From: Consotaella aegiceratis
Lineage (GTDB): Bacteria > Pseudomonadota > Alphaproteobacteria > Rhizobiales > Rhizobiaceae
Direction of reading: 5' to 3'
NCBI RefSeq assembly: GCF_036541425.1
Contig: NZ_JAZHFT010000003.1
Location: 62,001 to 126,000 of the forward strand
Length of the DNA stretch: 64,000 nt
Part shown: positions 62,762 through 64,000 of the stretch, in pieces
How positions within the stretch are numbered: position 1 is the first letter of the stretch
Layout: every line of letters begins with the position of its first letter
Translations under genes and position numbers: made by a program
The notes under the pieces: generated by a model
Told to the model about the DNA's origin: nothing
The model's database searches: none
What the model saw: the letters and a program-made list of their open reading frames with translations, nothing else

Positions 62762-63414
62762 GGCTCGTTTCCCTCGGGCATGCTGATCAGCGTCGCCGCC
62801 ATGGCCCGTCCCTTGCGAGCGAACCAGTTGAGACCTCCGACCAGATAGCCGTTCACGATGCGTCCGTCATCCGCGGCCCGGATCAGATCGTCTACCCTGG
62901 CGGCGATCGGCCGGATGTCCTCGTGTTCATGATGGTTGCCGGCGGATTCGGCAAGGGTCGAGGCATCGACAATGGCGAGAAAGACCATAGCCAACTCGTC
63001 TGTCAGCGCTGGCGCGGCCATGATCTCGTAACCTGGGGCTAGCGTTTTTGCCCTCAGGCCCGTCTCCTCTTCCAACTCGCGACGCGCGGCCTCTTGCGGA
63101 AACTCTCCTTCGTCCACCATGCCGCCAGGCAGTTCCAGCATGGCCGCGTGTCCGAGGCGCATGGCTGCGCCCAGGCGAAACTGGCGAATGACGACGATCG
63201 CATCGAGCACCGGGTCGTAGGGAATCACCAGGGTGACAAGGCTGGTTAACAGCACCTGCCGATGCATCGGGCCGAGCATTTCGCCGTTGGCGAGAGCCCG
63301 ATGCGATAGGATTACCTCCTCGACAGGCCGAAAGCCGTCATAGACGCGCTTCCGCCCTTCTTCCTCCCAGTCCAGCGACTGGTCGGAGAGATCATCGCGA
63401 TTGAAGTCGGTCAT
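62758..63414 (-). CDS. NUDIX hydrolase (ADP-ribose pyrophosphatase-like)
   Basis: A 218-residue protein with a complete Nudix box GGMVDEGEFPQEAARRELEE followed by ETG (GX5EX7REUXEEXGU). The upstream beta-strand region VVIRQFRLGAAMRLG fits ADP-ribose/nucleoside-diphosphate-sugar hydrolases. Substrate unproven. It overlaps both neighbours by 4 bp (ATGA), so it belongs to an operon with the peptide ABC ATPase and ghrA. Confidence 0.88.
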   Translation of the reverse strand: MTDFNRDDLSDQSLDWEEEGRKRVYDGFRPVEEVILSHRALANGEMLGPMHRQVLLTSLVTLVIPYDPVLDAIVVIRQFRLGAAMRLGHAAMLELPGGMVDEGEFPQEAARRELEEETGLRAKTLAPGYEIMAAPALTDELAMVFLAIVDASTLAESAGNHHEHEDIRPIAARVDDLIRAADDGRIVNGYLVGGLNWFARKGRAMAATLISMPEGNEP

Positions 63415-64000
63415 TGCGAGACGACGTCTCCCGATGTCGCCGCGATATCGAACGCGGCCGCCATCAGCGCGCGGGTGTAGTCGCTCTTCGGACGCTCGAA
63501 GATTTCCTCCGATGGGCCGCGCTCGACCACCTTGCCGTTGCGCATGACGATGACCTCGTTGGCAAGCGCTCGGACCACCTTCAGATCGTGGCTGATGAAG
63601 AGATAGGCGAGTTCATGGCGCTTCTGCAGATCGCGCAGGAGATCGACCACCTGCGCCTGGACGCTCATGTCGAGTGCCGAGGTCGGCTCGTCCAGCATGA
63701 CGAAACGCGGATTGAGCACCATCGCGCGCGCGATCGCGATGCGCTGGCGCTGGCCGCCGGAAAATTCGTGCGGATAGCGGAAGCGCGTCGCGGGATCGAG
63801 CCCGACCTCCTGGAGCGCGGCGACCACGCGAGCGTCGCGGTCGGACGCCGTGAGGCCCGGCTGGTGGACGAGCAGTCCCTCGGCGATGATCTCCGCCACC
63901 GACATGCGCGGGCTGAGCGAGCCGTAAGGATCCTGGAAGACGATCTGCATCCGCTCGCGCAAGGGGCGCATCGCCTTGAAGGAGCGATTGTCGATGCGGT
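63411..64000 (-). CDS. Peptide-type ABC transporter ATP-binding protein (YejF-like), 5' end outside window
   Basis: The visible 196 residues are the C-terminal part of an ATPase: RMQIVFQDPYGSLSPRM (Q-loop), signature FSGGQRQRIAIARAMVLNP, Walker B FVMLDEPTSALD and the His switch FISHDLKVV. The frame stays open to the window edge (DNRSFKAMRPLRERM). The Walker A motif is beyond the window. The oligopeptide-importer C-terminal extension (PKSDYTRALMAAAF) is present. Likely a YejF-type double ATPase. Confidence 0.9.
   Translation of the reverse strand, partial: RIDNRSFKAMRPLRERMQIVFQDPYGSLSPRMSVAEIIAEGLLVHQPGLTASDRDARVVAALQEVGLDPATRFRYPHEFSGGQRQRIAIARAMVLNPRFVMLDEPTSALDMSVQAQVVDLLRDLQKRHELAYLFISHDLKVVRALANEVIVMRNGKVVERGPSEEIFERPKSDYTRALMAAAFDIAATSGDVVSQ

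Overview
The window is GC-rich chromosomal DNA of an alphaproteobacterium, most likely Hyphomicrobiales (Rhizobiales). The reasons are a complete cpaA-cpaF/tadBC Flp-pilus locus, CtrA-like TTAA-N7-TTAAC sites, a GcvA-type LysR, GhrA, a YejF-type ABC ATPase, and dense operons with ATGA/TGATG overlaps. No rRNA, CRISPR or intact transposon was seen. There is one tRNA (Ser-GGA).

Region 1 (345-18702) is a catabolic island. An EF-hand protein and a RidA protein lie at the left edge. The main + strand operon (1714-9300) encodes a VOC-type extradiol dioxygenase very like homoprotocatechuate 2,3-dioxygenase, a PhzS-like flavin monooxygenase, an amidohydrolase with altered metal ligands, a GabD-like aldehyde dehydrogenase, a fumarylacetoacetase-fold enzyme, an HpaH-type hydratase and an HpaI-type aldolase. 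Next come a DUF3500 protein, GntR and IclR regulators, a second operon (dienelactone hydrolase, atypical SDR, DUF4440 protein, second fumarylacetoacetase-fold enzyme) and a TRAP transporter. Together they look like import, hydroxylation, ring cleavage and meta-pathway processing of an unidentified aromatic acid. Four copies of a 13-bp palindrome sit upstream of ridA, the dioxygenase operon, the hydrolase operon and the TRAP operon, suggesting one regulon.

Region 2 (18824-28451) holds a DUF4405 membrane protein, a second EF-hand protein divergent from a two-component system, recQ, small proteins, a decayed mobile segment (LysR, carboxymuconolactone decarboxylase and IS481 fragments) abutting tRNA-Ser, and msrA.

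Region 3 (28593-40936) is nucleoside salvage: a BMP-type ABC nucleoside importer with an embedded VOC gene, cdd, purine nucleoside phosphorylase and deoA on +, facing upp, add and deoB on -. Between them lies an AT-richer monocistronic gene for a 75-residue peptide with two CX3C motifs.

Region 4 (41071-57638) is the Tad/Flp pilus locus (TadE-like proteins, CpaA-F, TadB, TadC, and TadD further away), interrupted by a ClpP paralog, an ArsR/SRPBCC pair with a clear operator, and an RpfF-like DSF synthase followed by a membrane GGDEF-EAL protein. No Flp pilin gene was found.

Region 5 (57763-64000) holds an M17 aminopeptidase, MarR, an NlpC/P60 peptidase, a LysR regulator with a near-perfect operator, ghrA, a NUDIX hydrolase and the 3' part of a peptide-type ABC ATPase cut by the window edge.
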